A stretch of 64,000 nucleotides of DNA. Origin: Sipunculus nudus. Lineage: Eukaryota; Annelida; Sipuncula; Golfingiida; Sipunculidae. Each line of letters begins with the position of its first letter. Position 1 is the first letter of the stretch. The notes beneath the pieces were generated by a model. That model worked only from the letters and a program-made list of their open reading frames with translations. It was not told the DNA's origin and made no database searches. The stretch spans positions 80,430,929 to 80,494,928 of the forward strand of contig CM049312.1 of NCBI GenBank assembly GCA_026874595.1, written 5' to 3'. A program made the translations under genes and the position numbers. Of this stretch, positions 10,401 through 22,233 are shown in pieces.

Positions 10401-13400
10401 ATAAAAGTCGGGAGAGTATAATTTGCTGATCAGCGCGCTGATCAGCGGCCTGCAGTATAAAACGCTGATCAGCGCGCTGATCAGCGACCTTTCAATTAAA
10501 GCATTAATTTCAGGCAAATTAGCCCCCATATAGCAACCTCCGATTATTTTGTGATTAAATATGATTAAAAGGCACCTTTTCTATCATTATTACGTATTTT
10601 CAAATATATAAATATATTTTTTATTTTGTTAATTATTCCACATGAAACACAACATATGTAACTGACAGTGACTATTTCGCTGATCAGCTGGGCTGATCAG
10701 CGACCTTTCAATCCAAGCATTTATTTCAGGCAAATTAGACCCAATATAACAACCTCCGACTATTATGTGATTAAATGCGATTTAAAGACACATGTGCTAT
10801 AATATTTCATTTTTACAAACATACGAATATATTTTTAATGTGCTACATATTATGCATGGCCTTCGGAATCTTTCTACCACCTGCTATTTCGCTGATCAGC
10901 AAAGGGCGCTGATGACGCTGATTAAGTGCTCGTCAGCAAAGATTTACGTATGTCTTGACTAAGATACCTGTCAAGCTGACATCAGTGATTTTCCATAATA
11001 GTAACATAGAGGACCATTTTTGTGTATTATAATATTCGACAGAATAATCTACTAAAGAAAGGATTTTTTAAATTTTATTATTTATTTGCTTTATAGTGAT
11101 GGGCAGTTTATGGAAGCCCATATGATGAGATGTATGCAATCATTGTGCATTTCTGCACAGTTGCACTTACCTAGCACATTATCCATTTTTAAATCATTAC
11201 TCATAGCTGGGAAATCCATTTGGAAACTAAATTACATGTATGCTTTCAACTTATGTAATTGAAAGTACGGGAATTAATAACAAAAAAACACAAGCAAGAA
11301 AAATTCAGCTTTTTGTAAAAGTATTTGACAGGTGGACACCTCTGAATACTTATATCCTCCATTGAATATTCTCCTTTAAAAGAGTTTATAAATGCAGCCT
11401 ACAGAAAGTTATTTATTATTTATTTTTGGGGGAAAATGTTGGTTATTTATTGGTTTTGCATTTTACAGATGAAAATGAAAACAATGCTGTTAAATTAGAC
11501 ATCATGAGGGTGTAACATTCTTTCAAAATGCCTCTAAACCACTTAGTATAAAATAAAAACGATTGAATTTAAAATATTTGTTAAAAAGAAGAATAAAATA
11601 GAGAAAAACTTTTTTTTATAAAAGTTGATTTACATCAGTTATTTTTTAAAAAATCAAGTGATTTAAATCGCGATTTAAATCGGCCATTTATATCGATGTG
11701 ATTTAAATCAAACAACCCTGTTATTTTTAACTTTCAACAGTGGTAAATGTCGATGAAGGGTGTTAAAATAAAAAGGTGACAGGATAGATGTATCATCTTA
11801 ATTCTACAAACTAGCATTGTAATTTAGAATTTCATCGTTTTTATAGGAATCAATGCGTTATGTATTTTTAAATATTAAACTTTTAAAATATTTATTAAAA
11901 TAGAAGTCTGCATGTTTTAAGTAATAATTTTGTTAATGATTACATTTATTTTAATTCAACACCATTCTCCTTCTTGAACAACCCTATATATTGAAAATAG
12001 GCATAATTAAAAAAAATGACTTAGAAAAATATTAGAAATGCTTTTATCGCCAACTTTTTAATTGATCGCGATAGATACTATATTTTCCTTTTTTTTATTA
12101 CATTATATACCTTCTGTGCATGGCCTGGTTGCTGTTGTATTTTGTTTCAGGATATAAATGGAACACATTAAATTAAAAATACGCAATTTACGGGGCTAAA
12201 ATATACTAGTATATTTATAATGAAAAATACATCGTACAGGTGAACCTTTTTTTTATTTTTTTTTTAAATCAACTATGCGGGACCGTGAATTTGGCATGAA
12301 AATATCCAGCTTAATCTTTAAAAAATATAAATTCCAAACACTGCTTAAAGCCTGTACCGGTGATGAAATTGCTAATACACTCAGGGCATTAAATTAGCCA
12401 AAACTATAATTTTTCATGAAACAACCTGCTCTGCTGAAAGTAATTTTATGTAGTTTATATTTTTATTGCTATGTTAGACTCTTTAAATAAATATTAAGAT
12501 ATTATTTTTCAGATGCTGTATACCTGCTGAAATAGCAAAAGTTTTTCGCAGAAAGACCCTTTCACTTAATTGTAAATCTTATTATGGATTCTTTTAGGAA
12601 TAGACTAAATAGCCTTCTTCTAAACAGTTAAGTAAATCTTCTCACTTTTGTCTGATCAAAATACGTTGTTTTCCCAGTTTCTATAGGCCTACTTTCAAAT
12701 TTATTAAAACAATATTCAACAATATTAGCGATTGCAAAAAATCAACAGTCGACAATATTTTGCTGTGGATTCATAAGTGGCATTTCACAGAAATATATGT
12801 GCAGAATATTGTAAAATAAATTAAAATTTTTAAATACATTCAAACTAAGTATATATCTCAGCTATTTCTATCACCTGCATGGCCGGTGAACACCTACCAA
12901 CAAACTACTGTCAGCTAATTTCACCGAGTGGTCGGTGGGGAACATGTGGTAATCATTCGGTTTTCACAGGAAATAAGTAAAACAACTGGAGCAATGTTAC
13001 CATTATAGAGAATCATTGATAACGGGTATTATAACCAAGAAATAAATCATTGCCGGTGAGCACCTTATTAGCGTCAAGCGATTGCGCAGTTCGCTGATCA
13101 GCGAAATAGTAGTTGGTATAGAAAGGTTTCATGCATAAAAAGTAACTCATTAAAAATGTATTCCTAGGTTTGTAAATACGTAATACTTATAGAACCTGTG
13201 TCTTTTAATTACATTTAATCGCATATAGTCGGAGGTTGCTATATGGGGGCTAATTTGCCTGATATTAATGCTTGAATTGAAAGGTCGCTGGTCAGCGGTG
13301 CTGATCAGCGAAAAAGTAACTGGCAGGTTGAGTTTCATGTTTAAAATTTTTACAACAAAAAAAAACCCAAAAAATATATACATGATTGAAAATACGTAAT

Positions 13401-13586
13401 ATTGATAAAATGGTGTCTTTTGATCATATTTGATCATAAATAGTCGAAGGTTGCTTTATGGGTGCTAATTTGCCTGAAATTAATGCTTTAATTGAAAGGT
13501 CGCTGATCAGCGCGCTGATCAGCGTTTTATACTGCAGACCGCTGATCAGCGCGCTGATCAGCGATTTATACCCTCCCATAAAAGTC
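10401..13586. mobile_element. 3.17-kb inverted-repeat DNA transposon with 9-bp TSD
   Basis: The element occupies 10410-13577. Its ends are GGGAGAGTATAA on the left and the mirror of GGGAGGGTATAA on the right. The flanking 9-bp word ATAAAAGTC is present at 10401-10409 and 13578-13586. The inverted arms run about 490 bp each (to about 10,900 and from about 13,085). Both begin with closely spaced GCTGATCAGC palindromes in the order site, site, CTGCAGTATAAAACG spacer, site, site, with further sites inward (10,677-10,705 and 10,890; 13,092 and 13,285). The inner ~2.1 kb has no transposase-like frame, so it is non-autonomous. A 9-bp duplication with long inverted arms suits the Mutator-like or Merlin groups, but the superfamily is not decided. 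Confidence 0.85.
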
Positions 13587-13871
13587 GGATGACGAACGCT
13601 AAGTCTGTTATGCCATGGATGCCATGATTGGGACTTCAAGGCATGGACTGTACAAGTAACAGGACGCAAGCTCGGATAACCATGGACTACAGAAAACACA
13701 AGAATCGATTGTAACATATAAATTTACATACAGTGCGATATGTTTTTGAATTTTAATAAAAATCTATCGTGAATTTGATTTAATTCTGTGGAAAACTTAA
13801 TTTATTTTCATCTATAGGGGGCTAGAATCAGATAATCTTTGTGAACTGATACACTTATGGCCTACAATGCA

Positions 13872-13916
<45 letters not shown>

Positions 13917-14699
13917 TGTTGAGTGTTTTTAAAAGTGGGGAGGGGGGGGGGGCGTATATATTCTGCAAGTGTATAACAAGTTTGAGGGAGCGTATATAAG
14001 CACACCGAAAGCAACAGAGTAGGTGTGGGAGAGGATTTAAAAAAAACAAACGTTAAAAATACACTTTCAATGCAGTATTTTGACAAATATACTTCTTTAA
14101 GTCACGCATGCAAAACACTGATAAAAAAAATCATAATATAAAATATTGAATTTACAGGATCGTGCCTAAATTGCCAAATTGATGATATATATTTTTATAC
14201 CCTGATATATATGGCTGCGGGATATTATCGATATGTAGGTATGTCGCAATACAGTGATTCGCATATTGCGTATCGCCATATATTTTTTCAAATATCGATA
14301 TTTTTTTAAACTTAGATAAACTTAACGCTATGGTAGAAAAATGATGTTTCTGTTACAAATTTAGACATCTAAATAGGTTGGAATTATTGACAGGCCTAAA
14401 GTGAAAGCCGCGCTACCGCCTCTTTAGACGTTTAGAAAGGAAATATTCAAGTGTACTATGGTATATAGGCCAGATATCACATAGGTCAAGGACTATCCAA
14501 TGTATGCATGTAAGACCTAAAGAACTATATGGTTTTAACTAATATAACTAATGTCAACAACAAGTAGGTATTTAATTAAGTATATTCCAAAGTAATATTG
14601 TCATATTTCGTGTTTGAATTAAACAAATCTGCATGATTTTTTATTGTTTTACTATATTATAATTTAACAAGAATATAATGAGAATAAAATTAATAGATA

Positions 14700-14748
<49 letters not shown>

Positions 14749-15595
14749 TATATATATGTGTTTTCTATATCATATAATATCATATTATATTATATTATTT
14801 CATATTATATTATATATAAAATGAACATGGGGATAGGTATCGCAATACCAGGGCCGGGCCGTAGCCTGAGCAAGTCTGAAGGGGGGGGGGGGGGGGGGTG
14901 AGTAAATGCTTTGTCAGGGCGAAGCACAGCTACGGGGCGTAGCTCCCCAGGGTTGGAAAGGGGATTCCTCCTCCCACGGTTTAGAATTAATTTAAAATAC
15001 ATGCTATAAATTGGCATTTCTCTGGGTATTTTTCTGATAACAGAAACCCGATTTTTATTTGGCTAAAGTATAATTGCATCAGTGATATTCACCATATAGT
15101 AAAATTGAACTGTCTTGCAAATACTGCCAACATTTTTTTTTTTTTGCCCTTTGATTGCTCATATGCCCCCCCCCCCCCCGAGATCCCCCTCCCCCCCCCC
15201 CCCGGAGGCTACGATACTGCAATACGCATCAAAACATCGAAATATATAGCTTTACGAAATTTACGGGCGATACCCAGCCTTAATATATACACTTAAATTG
15301 TCAAGAATTCAAACCAATACAGGTTCAATTTTTTTTTCATTTTAAATCAATGTTTGGTCACTTTTACCCCAAATATCATTTATTCCCATTTATGGTTCTA
15401 ATTATAATCATTTATATAAAAACTGATCATCCATATTGGTAGATTCTGCTCCAGTCAATTCAATAGTATTGTAGAGTCATTGAAGGCTATGAAAATTCTG
15501 TCAGTTATTATAATGTCAAGACCGTGTTGAAAGAGTTCAAGAGAAGCATTCGTTTAATGAGCCTATTGAAAACCAATTTCAGGTCAGTTATGGCA
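13587..15595. other. AT-rich non-coding stretch with microsatellites and homopolymers
   Basis: Contains (TA)n at 13874-13914 and 14703-14745, G-runs at about 13,937-13,952 and 14,881-14,898, and C-runs at about 15,165-15,203. Words such as ATCGATA and GTATCGC near 14,220-14,290 and 15,265-15,275 resemble eroded hAT-type ends, but no duplication could be placed. The open frames here are microsatellite translations and no gene is supported. Confidence 0.6.
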
Positions 15596-15722
15596 GGGTT
15601 GGGGCTATGTAGGTACTTGTATCTGTACCTGCATGAGCCTGTACCCAGGTATACTATTCAGAGTACCTGTACCTTACCTGGGTGTCAGGAGTAAGAAGTA
15701 CCTGGTACCTGTACCTTTTGTC
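15596..15722 (+). repeat. GTACCTG-word cluster, possible hAT-like terminus
   Basis: A CAGGGTTGG start at about 15,595 is followed by about ten copies of GTACCTG/GTACTTG words in both orientations within 120 bp. hAT elements often begin with CAGGG and carry short subterminal words like these. No matching opposite end (CCAACCCTG) was found downstream in the window, so it is at best one end. Confidence 0.4.
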
Positions 15723-17146
15723 TAGCATTCACAGGACACTTGTAAAGGATAAATGAAGAAGCGAAGAATAAATTTTAAAGGTGCACATTTAAGATCTTAA
15801 CTGAAATGGATTACGACCGATGAAAAAACACTTCGTATTAAAGTTATAACTATAATGGTGTTACCTATTCATATTTTACTTTATTTTTCTTAAGCCCTTT
15901 ATAATTCATTTTCATAATTACTTCTACACACTTTCTAAGATATGTTTTGCAAAGGTGGAGCCTTTAATACACTACGGCCAGCCGGAAGATACTGACAAAG
16001 CGCTTTCCTTTCTGGCGTCTGATGAGCCTTTCTGGCAACCGACGAGGTTTATGACCTTAACCTAGGTGGAGGTTTCGTTCCCACTCAGCCCCTTAACGTT
16101 TCATCGTTTGCATATGACCATATTTGTATATGTTATATTGTATGTTTAATACCATAAATCCGCTTGCTTTATCCTGGCTAGGGCAGCTTCAGACAAACAG
16201 CACGTCGGATGTTTCAATCGAGGCGTATGGCGTGAGGTGTCTGTAACTTAACAATTTTACTGCATACAGAGCTGCCGGTTTCGAGGATCGTCAAGTGCAT
16301 TTAACTGATCTGTCGATTGCTGTATATATTTATTTAACACTGGGTTATGTATCAGTGTCGCAGGTCACGGATCTCGACTCGCATATTTCAACGTATTCTC
16401 TACCCTCTTACAAAGCGCTTTACCTATAGGCCTACTACCCGTATTGTGAGCGCTGTTCATTTTGACCTCGTATCCTGAATCGCTACATTAGAGGGAAGCA
16501 CTGTATTTTGGTCCAATCAGACGAGACCCTGTGCTTGAAGACACTACCATGATTAATTAATAGCAAATATAAATGTTGTTGGCAAAATCTTTTAAGGGGC
16601 TGAAGAGGCCACTGTGTATGAACTAGACTACAAACTGATTGTCATTATCGAAACGGTCGTTACTGCCAGAACGCAGAGGGAGCAATTAAAATTCAACTGT
16701 TCTTTACTAAGAGTAACCATAAAACTCTCATCAAGGGGCGCTTGAAGCGCAGCTATGGGTGGAGCCATGATGCCTGTCGAGTGTTTGTTAACTGGCATTT
16801 GGTTGGTTACTAGTCACACCATACGGATAATATGTTTTTTTTTTTCAGCAGACAGACCCACCACCTGGTGTCTTAGTGTATCATAAACGGTCAAACCAGG
16901 CAGTGGGAAAATCAGTAGCTTCTTTTAGAAGCGCAAGGTTTCCTCTGCCTCGGGAGCGTACGTATTCTCTGCTTCAGGATTAGTCCCCTGCCCTATCTAG
17001 CCCGTACACTGTACAGAAAATGCAAGAATTTCCTACTAAGCCCAACGTAGTAATCATAGAGTAAAACAGGTGGCAGCAGTGATGTGTAACAAGTGTACCG
17101 AAAAGCATGCTTACGCTAGGACTTCACATTATTGCTTCACCCGTTC

Positions 17147-17185
<39 letters not shown>

Positions 17186-17889
17186 TTTGTTGACAACATA
17201 ACTCAAACAATCATGAACGGAATCTCATGAAATGTTCAGGGCATTTCGGGAATGACCAAAGGAAGAACGATTATATTTTGTTGATGATCCAGCATCTTGT
17301 TAAGATTCTGGAGCGTCATCAAGGAGTATTCACAAATGCACGGTCACTTATGCATGAATGAACCTTGAGATATGGGCCAAAATTAATTAAAACATAGGAG
17401 GTCCCGCCTCGTCAGTGTGGCCCGGCCACCTGTTCAGGTCACGGTTGAGCCTCCAGTACCTCGGAGTGACGGCGTCCAGTGTGTTCACAGAGCGTTTTTT
17501 AAAGTAGTGCTCCCATTGCGGGAGTTTTCTTGCCATTGGGATAAACATTTCTAGTATTTGAATGTTTCGACCAGTGAAAGTGGGGGCTCGCTATCATCAA
17601 TAAATGTTCCCAGTAAAGCGGTTTTTGAGTGTGATTTATTTAATAGAAGGAATGTAAGGAGGCCACCACAACCAGTGCAGCAGGTCCTGGTCTTTTAGTG
17701 TAGACAGGGGGGTATTTGACTGACCAATATCAATTTCAGCAAAGAGGGACAGAGTCATCGCATCAGTTATAAAATCCTAACCCTAACTTTTTTAAATTAA
17801 ATTTGGTTTATTGACTGTTTTTTTATCATAAATCATATTTTTTTCAATCTTCCACGAAGTACAATTCATATATATTAACATTTATATAC
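15723..17889. other. No gene recognised
   Basis: About 2.2 kb without a credible coding frame. There is a (GT)n tract at about 17,153-17,182. Base composition is more balanced than in the neighbouring TA-rich DNA. I see no match to other parts of the window. Confidence 0.45.
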
Positions 17890-18182
17890 TGTGGGGGCCT
17901 GTGCTGCCGACACAGGAAATGAGGAGGCTTGAGACAGCAAGCCATTCGCCGAGGCGACCCATCACTGTATAACAATATTATTAACATTGTAACACACTAT
18001 TGTTAAATTATTATGGGTTTGTTTTTTTTAGACGACTATTACCCAATTCGTCTCACAAAATGCCAAGGTTGTTACCACATGATATTTAGGCAACATACCC
18101 ACCCCAGTTTGCTGTACCCACCTACAACCCGTCAGTTTTTTGGCTCTACCACACCATAATTCTTGTCTCTCCTTCAAATTAT
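17890..18182 (-). repeat. LTR-like direct repeat, left copy
   Basis: The stretch starts with TGTGGGGGCCTGTGCTGCCG, which also stands next to the primer-binding site at 22,234. It continues with 'acagcaagccattcgccgag' and following sequence that matches 23,617-23,877. Read on the minus strand it would end in CCCCCACA, so it is the candidate 3' LTR of the dead Gypsy-like element at 19,051-21,562. It is probably shortened, since the right copy has 1.3 kb more between the two matched blocks. Confidence 0.6.
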
Positions 18183-19050
18183 GGATTTTAGTATTTTACG
18201 AATTATTACGTAGAACGGTGTTTACACATTCAAGTGAACGTTTATCGGGAATTTAAATCGAATAATATTTCATTTAAGAACTACGAATATAACGAAAGTG
18301 TACGGTATAATCTCATGTCGGTCCAAAAATTTCCGACTGTCAACAAACCCGAAATTTAACTTTTGAAACTTTCACCAGTATGTCTCAACAACTTCAACGT
18401 TTTTACAATACCAGACACCTGTAGGCGTAGGCCTACCTTTTTCGGGAATAAGGGAAATATCCAATTCGCCACAGGGTGCTAGAGGCAATGATTTCTCATT
18501 CATATTATCCTTATGATAATATTTAGCAATGCCAGTAAACTTAATTTGTTCAGCGTGAAACTTTTTATTTCACCATATACCACTTTATTTTAATTCCTTT
18601 ATAGTATCGCTGCCATTGTTCATGCGTGTCTTAAGTCTTTTTGATAGATTTAAACTTCGTTCCCAACATTTAAAAGTTAATATGTATTCAGTCTTCACGC
18701 ATCGCAGTATTTCACATGTGTCATCGAAGTCTTACAGTAGTATGGTTACAGCCTAACAAGAATCGCTTTCTTCATTTCAGTTCAACTTTCACCATGGTAT
18801 CAAATGGATTTGTCATGTAGCTAACACGGTTAATTCTTCACCGTGCTGATTAGTACGAAAGGCACCTTGACTAAATCATATGAGGCCTAGGGTTTTACCT
18901 GAAACAAGTTTCACATAAGATTTCACATTTCCCTTCTCTACTTATAATGTACCTAATATTCTACATGACTGACATTTCATGGAACTGTTATCTCCTAGCG
19001 GTGTATCTAAGCAATACTTTAAGAGGTCCTTCTTCTCATTACACTCCTGC
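18183..19050. other. No recognisable coding sequence
   Basis: A reverse transcriptase, RNase H and integrase would be expected here if the minus-strand retroelement were complete. No such frame is visible. The ~870 bp are AT-rich and unassigned. Confidence 0.5.
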
Positions 19051-19990
19051 AAATATGTTTTAGATGCACCTGAAAATCAAGCAGTAACTCCGCTACTTGT
19101 ATTCTTCCCAGATTGGAAATTTTGGGATCTGCACTTTCAAACAGATTCCATATATGTTCCGGCATTTTCTCCTTTAATAATCCTTGCCGAACTAGCGGCT
19201 CTTCTCCATGTAACTCCTTTTTTTAAGAAGTACTGGAGGCACTTAATCTTCACTTACCAGGTTCCCTAGGTAGTATAACCTTATACTCCCCTTCTGCAAT
19301 TCTCCGTACACCGAATTCAGACACTGAAGATCTCTCAACTTCAGCCGGCAGCTTATAAAACCCGTCTAAAGACCCCTGGTCCACATCCCAAGACAATACC
19401 TGGACCCCCGAGCCCACTGTCTCTGGGTAACCCACTACGGTGTCTTTGTACAACTGCACGTCAGTCTTACTTGTGTTTAGAAGCCTTACAGGTACCTGGT
19501 CAAAATGCTTATCAAGTGATGGGGCTACTCTGAGCCCGAATTTTTCCTCAAAATTCCCATTAGGCTCAACTAAATAAAACAGTTTGCCTCAATTGGCCTA
19601 AATTTTACAGGTATCACCACCTGTGACATCGCATACAATAACATTTTCACATATCTTGGCAACCCCCAATCTACCTAATCCCAATCCCTACCCAAATCTA
19701 TTTTACAGGAATACTCCCTCAGGAAATCTACTCCCAGTATTCCCTCCTCGGTAATATCTGAAATAATTACAGGATGACTTACATTTATTGGACCTATCTT
19801 TATATCTACTAATACACACATGTCCACAACCAAGGAAGTTCCATCCGCTAATTGTTACCGTAAATTGCCAGAGTCTTTTCTTGTCAGTCTGTCTCGGATC
19901 TTTTCAGGAATCTGGTTAGATATTTTACTTGAAATTATAGTCCTACTAGCCCCTGTGTCTAATAAAAACGCTACCGGCACTTTTTTACCA
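19051..19990 (-). pseudogene. Gypsy-like protease and pre-RT region, broken
   Basis: Read on the minus strand below the gag region, this part has an aspartic protease active-site motif DTGA (19948-19959) preceded by hydrophobic VAFLL. The retropepsin-type ILGVDFL follows at 19720-19740. A ~70-residue spacer (19250-19459) leads to MPEHIWNLFES and AELLLDF near 19,170-19,080, the stretch that precedes the reverse transcriptase in Ty3/Gypsy polyproteins. The pieces lie in different frames and at least one stop interrupts the protease. The copy then ends abruptly before the polymerase domain. It is a dead 5' half of a pol gene. Confidence 0.82.
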
Positions 19991-20098
19991 ATCCATCAAT
20001 GAATATTCCATTATCTGCAGAATGTACTGAGTTATTTATAATAATGATTTCTTCTTTTTCAGGCTGGGCCGACTCCGTGCCGGTGGAAACGACACCTC

Positions 20099-21562
20099 TT
20101 AGTTTTCCGACGGTGGTTCCTCTGCCGTGGCTGGTGTTCTTGTCTTGTAAGCAAATCTTCTGGGCTGGTTACACTCGCGGATAAAGTGACCAGTCTCACC
20201 GCAGTTATAGCAGGTCCTTGGGCTGCTCCGCTGCCATGATGTCTGTGGTCTGGTTGGTAGCTGAGTTTTCAGTAGTTCCTTTACCACATTGTTTAGGTCT
20301 TCGACTGTGGCCGCTAGTTTATCAATGGCCGTGTCATCATTCTTGGCAGTCTGGCCTGGTCGGATAACAGACTGTCCATCCCGGCTGTTGTTGTTAAGGC
20401 TGGCTGGCTTTCTTCCAGGATTTTTGTGTGTTCCTGTCATCTCGACCTGGTGCTGCTCTTTGAGGGACGTCATCTTTCCTGGAAACTGTTTTTTTTAAAA
20501 CTACGAACAAACCTCTTAGTCCATTTCGCTGGTATAATCTGGTTGGTCATTCCTAGAATTGTGGATAAATCTTCCCCTGCTGCTTCTTTCCATCTGAGGC
20601 TGTCTCCTTCCCAGAATGAATGGTACTGCTGGAAAAGTTCTACCGCCTGGTCAAGCGTACGAGGTTTCTGCAGGAATTGTACATTATACCGAGCTTCTTC
20701 ATCAGTAATACCATCGAAAAACTGCTTCATCAGCATATCTTCCCGTATTTCTGCTGTCAACCCTCTCGGGTATGCCCAGGCTATCAGGCTCTTCAGATCG
20801 GCGGCAAATTCCCTGAAGTTTTCACCAGGTTTCATTGTTCGGGTATAGAACGACCTCTGACTGGCTTCTTTCGTAAAGTCAGACTTGAACCGGAGCTGTA
20901 GCTCATGAATCAGGGCATACTAATCTTGGAGAATTTCGGCATCTAGGTCAAAGGCATATTCAGCAGCTTCACCTTTCAGTGATACCAGCATATAGTGAAA
21001 TCTCTCTCCAAGTGTCCACTGAGCGTTGGTGGCTATCGCATCAAATTGGCGCAGAAATGTAGACCAACGGCCCCTCCCATTGAAGTTCGGAATATTGTAC
21101 TGGTAGCTTGCTCCATACAACGGCCCATTAACATCATTACAGACATTTGACTGGTGAGTTGTCATCACTGGGGGCGACACTCTTGGAGGAGCGGCTGTCA
21201 GACTCTGGGTCGGAATACCAAGTGTAGTTACAGCAGTGGTTGTGCAATATCTGTAAACATCAGTGCCTGATACAGTCTGCAAGTTGACAGAGTGAGCTGG
21301 TAACTCCGTTGGTGGTACGATTGGTCCTTTCACCAGCACTGAGGAGACAAGACTTCTGTGGATAAGCATAATTTGGCATAAAGGTGACTGGAGCTGAGTA
21401 TATGAGCTCGGTATCCCGCTCAGTCGGTCTAGAGATCTTCCATCCTTTCACTGGTTCAGAACTACCCTCATCTGTCGCTGAAGAACTAACAGTAACTCGC
21501 TCAGTTGAGACAGGATCTGCAGCCATACTTCTTGTTTTTCTCCTCGCAGTCATGTGGGCCAT
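20099..21562 (-). pseudogene. Gypsy-like gag, frameshifted and interrupted
   Basis: The reading starts at the minus-strand Met at 21,562. The first ~65 residues lie in one frame, which is left by a shift near 21,300-21,369. The main gag core follows (21,369-20,923), with PNFNGRGRWSTFLRQFDAIA typical of the retrotransposon gag domain. A TAG at 20,920-20,922 cuts it. In the same frame the core resumes (GENFREFAADLKSL at about 20,827) and runs to 20,470, where an A-run shifts the frame again. The last part (20,473-20,099) has the CCHC zinc knuckle CYNCGETGHFIRECN near its C-terminus. Gag would form the particle and bind RNA. Stops, shifts and the lost polymerase show it is inactive. The plus-strand frames over this interval are shadows. 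Confidence 0.87.
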
Positions 21563-21599
21563 GATGTTTCTTCCTGGTGTAACTCTAACAAAGTCTGTG

Positions 21600-21985
21600 G
21601 TCAGCGATGTTCGAGATAATTCGGTATATCTCGGTATAATTTAGTCACGCGTGTCTCAGCAGGAGGCACCTAATCTAATAACAGATCCCGGTATTATTGT
21701 GACCGGAGTCTCTATGGGATATGCTGGGTACGCGAGTCTCTGCAGGAGACACCCAGTTCTTCAGTATATCCCTGTACTATACTGTCCGAGATATTTCGGT
21801 ATATCTCGGTATGCCTCAGGTACGCGGGTCTAAGCAGGAGACGCCTGAGTAAATGGCAGATCTTGGTATTATTGTGACCAGTTTCTGCAGGGGATCATTC
21901 AGGTACGCGAGTCTCTGTAGGAGACACCCGATTCTTCTGTTTATCCCCTTATAGTATAATTCCGAGATTTGATGGTCTATCACGG
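21600..21985 (-). repeat. Leader tandem repeat between primer site and gag
   Basis: Two alternating unit types are present. One has a (T/G)ACGCGNGTCTNNNNAGGAG word plus 'cggtattattgtgacc' (about 21,648 and 21,831). The other has GTACGCGAGTCTCTG plus 'gagacaccc' (about 21,729 and 21,904). The pair repeats with a spacing near 180 bp. It lies in what would be the 5' untranslated leader of the retroelement. CGAGATATTTCGG-like palindromes are interspersed. Confidence 0.65.
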
Positions 21986-22213
21986 AATATTTCCTGGCAG
22001 GAAATACACTAGGTAGCCAATATTCACTGTTGGAAGAAAATCTGAGTTTGTGGTGCTGCTATCTTGGAGGCAGGTAGTGGCTCCATTAGTCTGAGGCTGT
22101 TTTGTAATTTTTCCAGAATGCAGCAGAATATTACAATGTAAACTTTGCCCACTGCTTCAGTAATATGTGTGGCAGGATCCATATCACTGGACGTGTATGG
22201 ATTTTATACACAT

Positions 22214-22229
22214 CCCACTTCTGACACCA
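22214..22229 (-). other. Primer-binding site, tRNA-Leu type
   Basis: The minus strand reads TGGTGTCAGAAGTGGG. This is complementary to the 3' end of a tRNA-Leu-type molecule (…CCCACT(C/T)CTGACA-CCA), a primer site seen in many Gypsy-group elements. It lies 4 bases from the LTR end (22,234) and about 650 bp upstream of the gag start. Two partial look-alikes (TTGGTGTCGGAAG, TTGGTGTCAGAAA) lie within the next 100 bp. Confidence 0.75.
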
Positions 22230-22233
22230 AAAA

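Noticed and set aside
10424-13561. CRISPR-like array of GCTGATCAGC repeats
   Set aside because: Repeats are short palindromes in inverted transposon arms, not evenly spaced direct repeats with unique spacers, and the genome is eukaryotic.
14200-15290. Complete hAT element between ATCGATA and GTATCGC-rich stretches
   Set aside because: Ends match only loosely and no 8-bp duplication could be placed, unlike the clear case at 37,600.
20289-21833. Plus-strand frames of 60-140 residues over 20.3-21.8 kb
   Set aside because: Shadows of the minus-strand gag; only the minus strand has the gag core and zinc knuckle.
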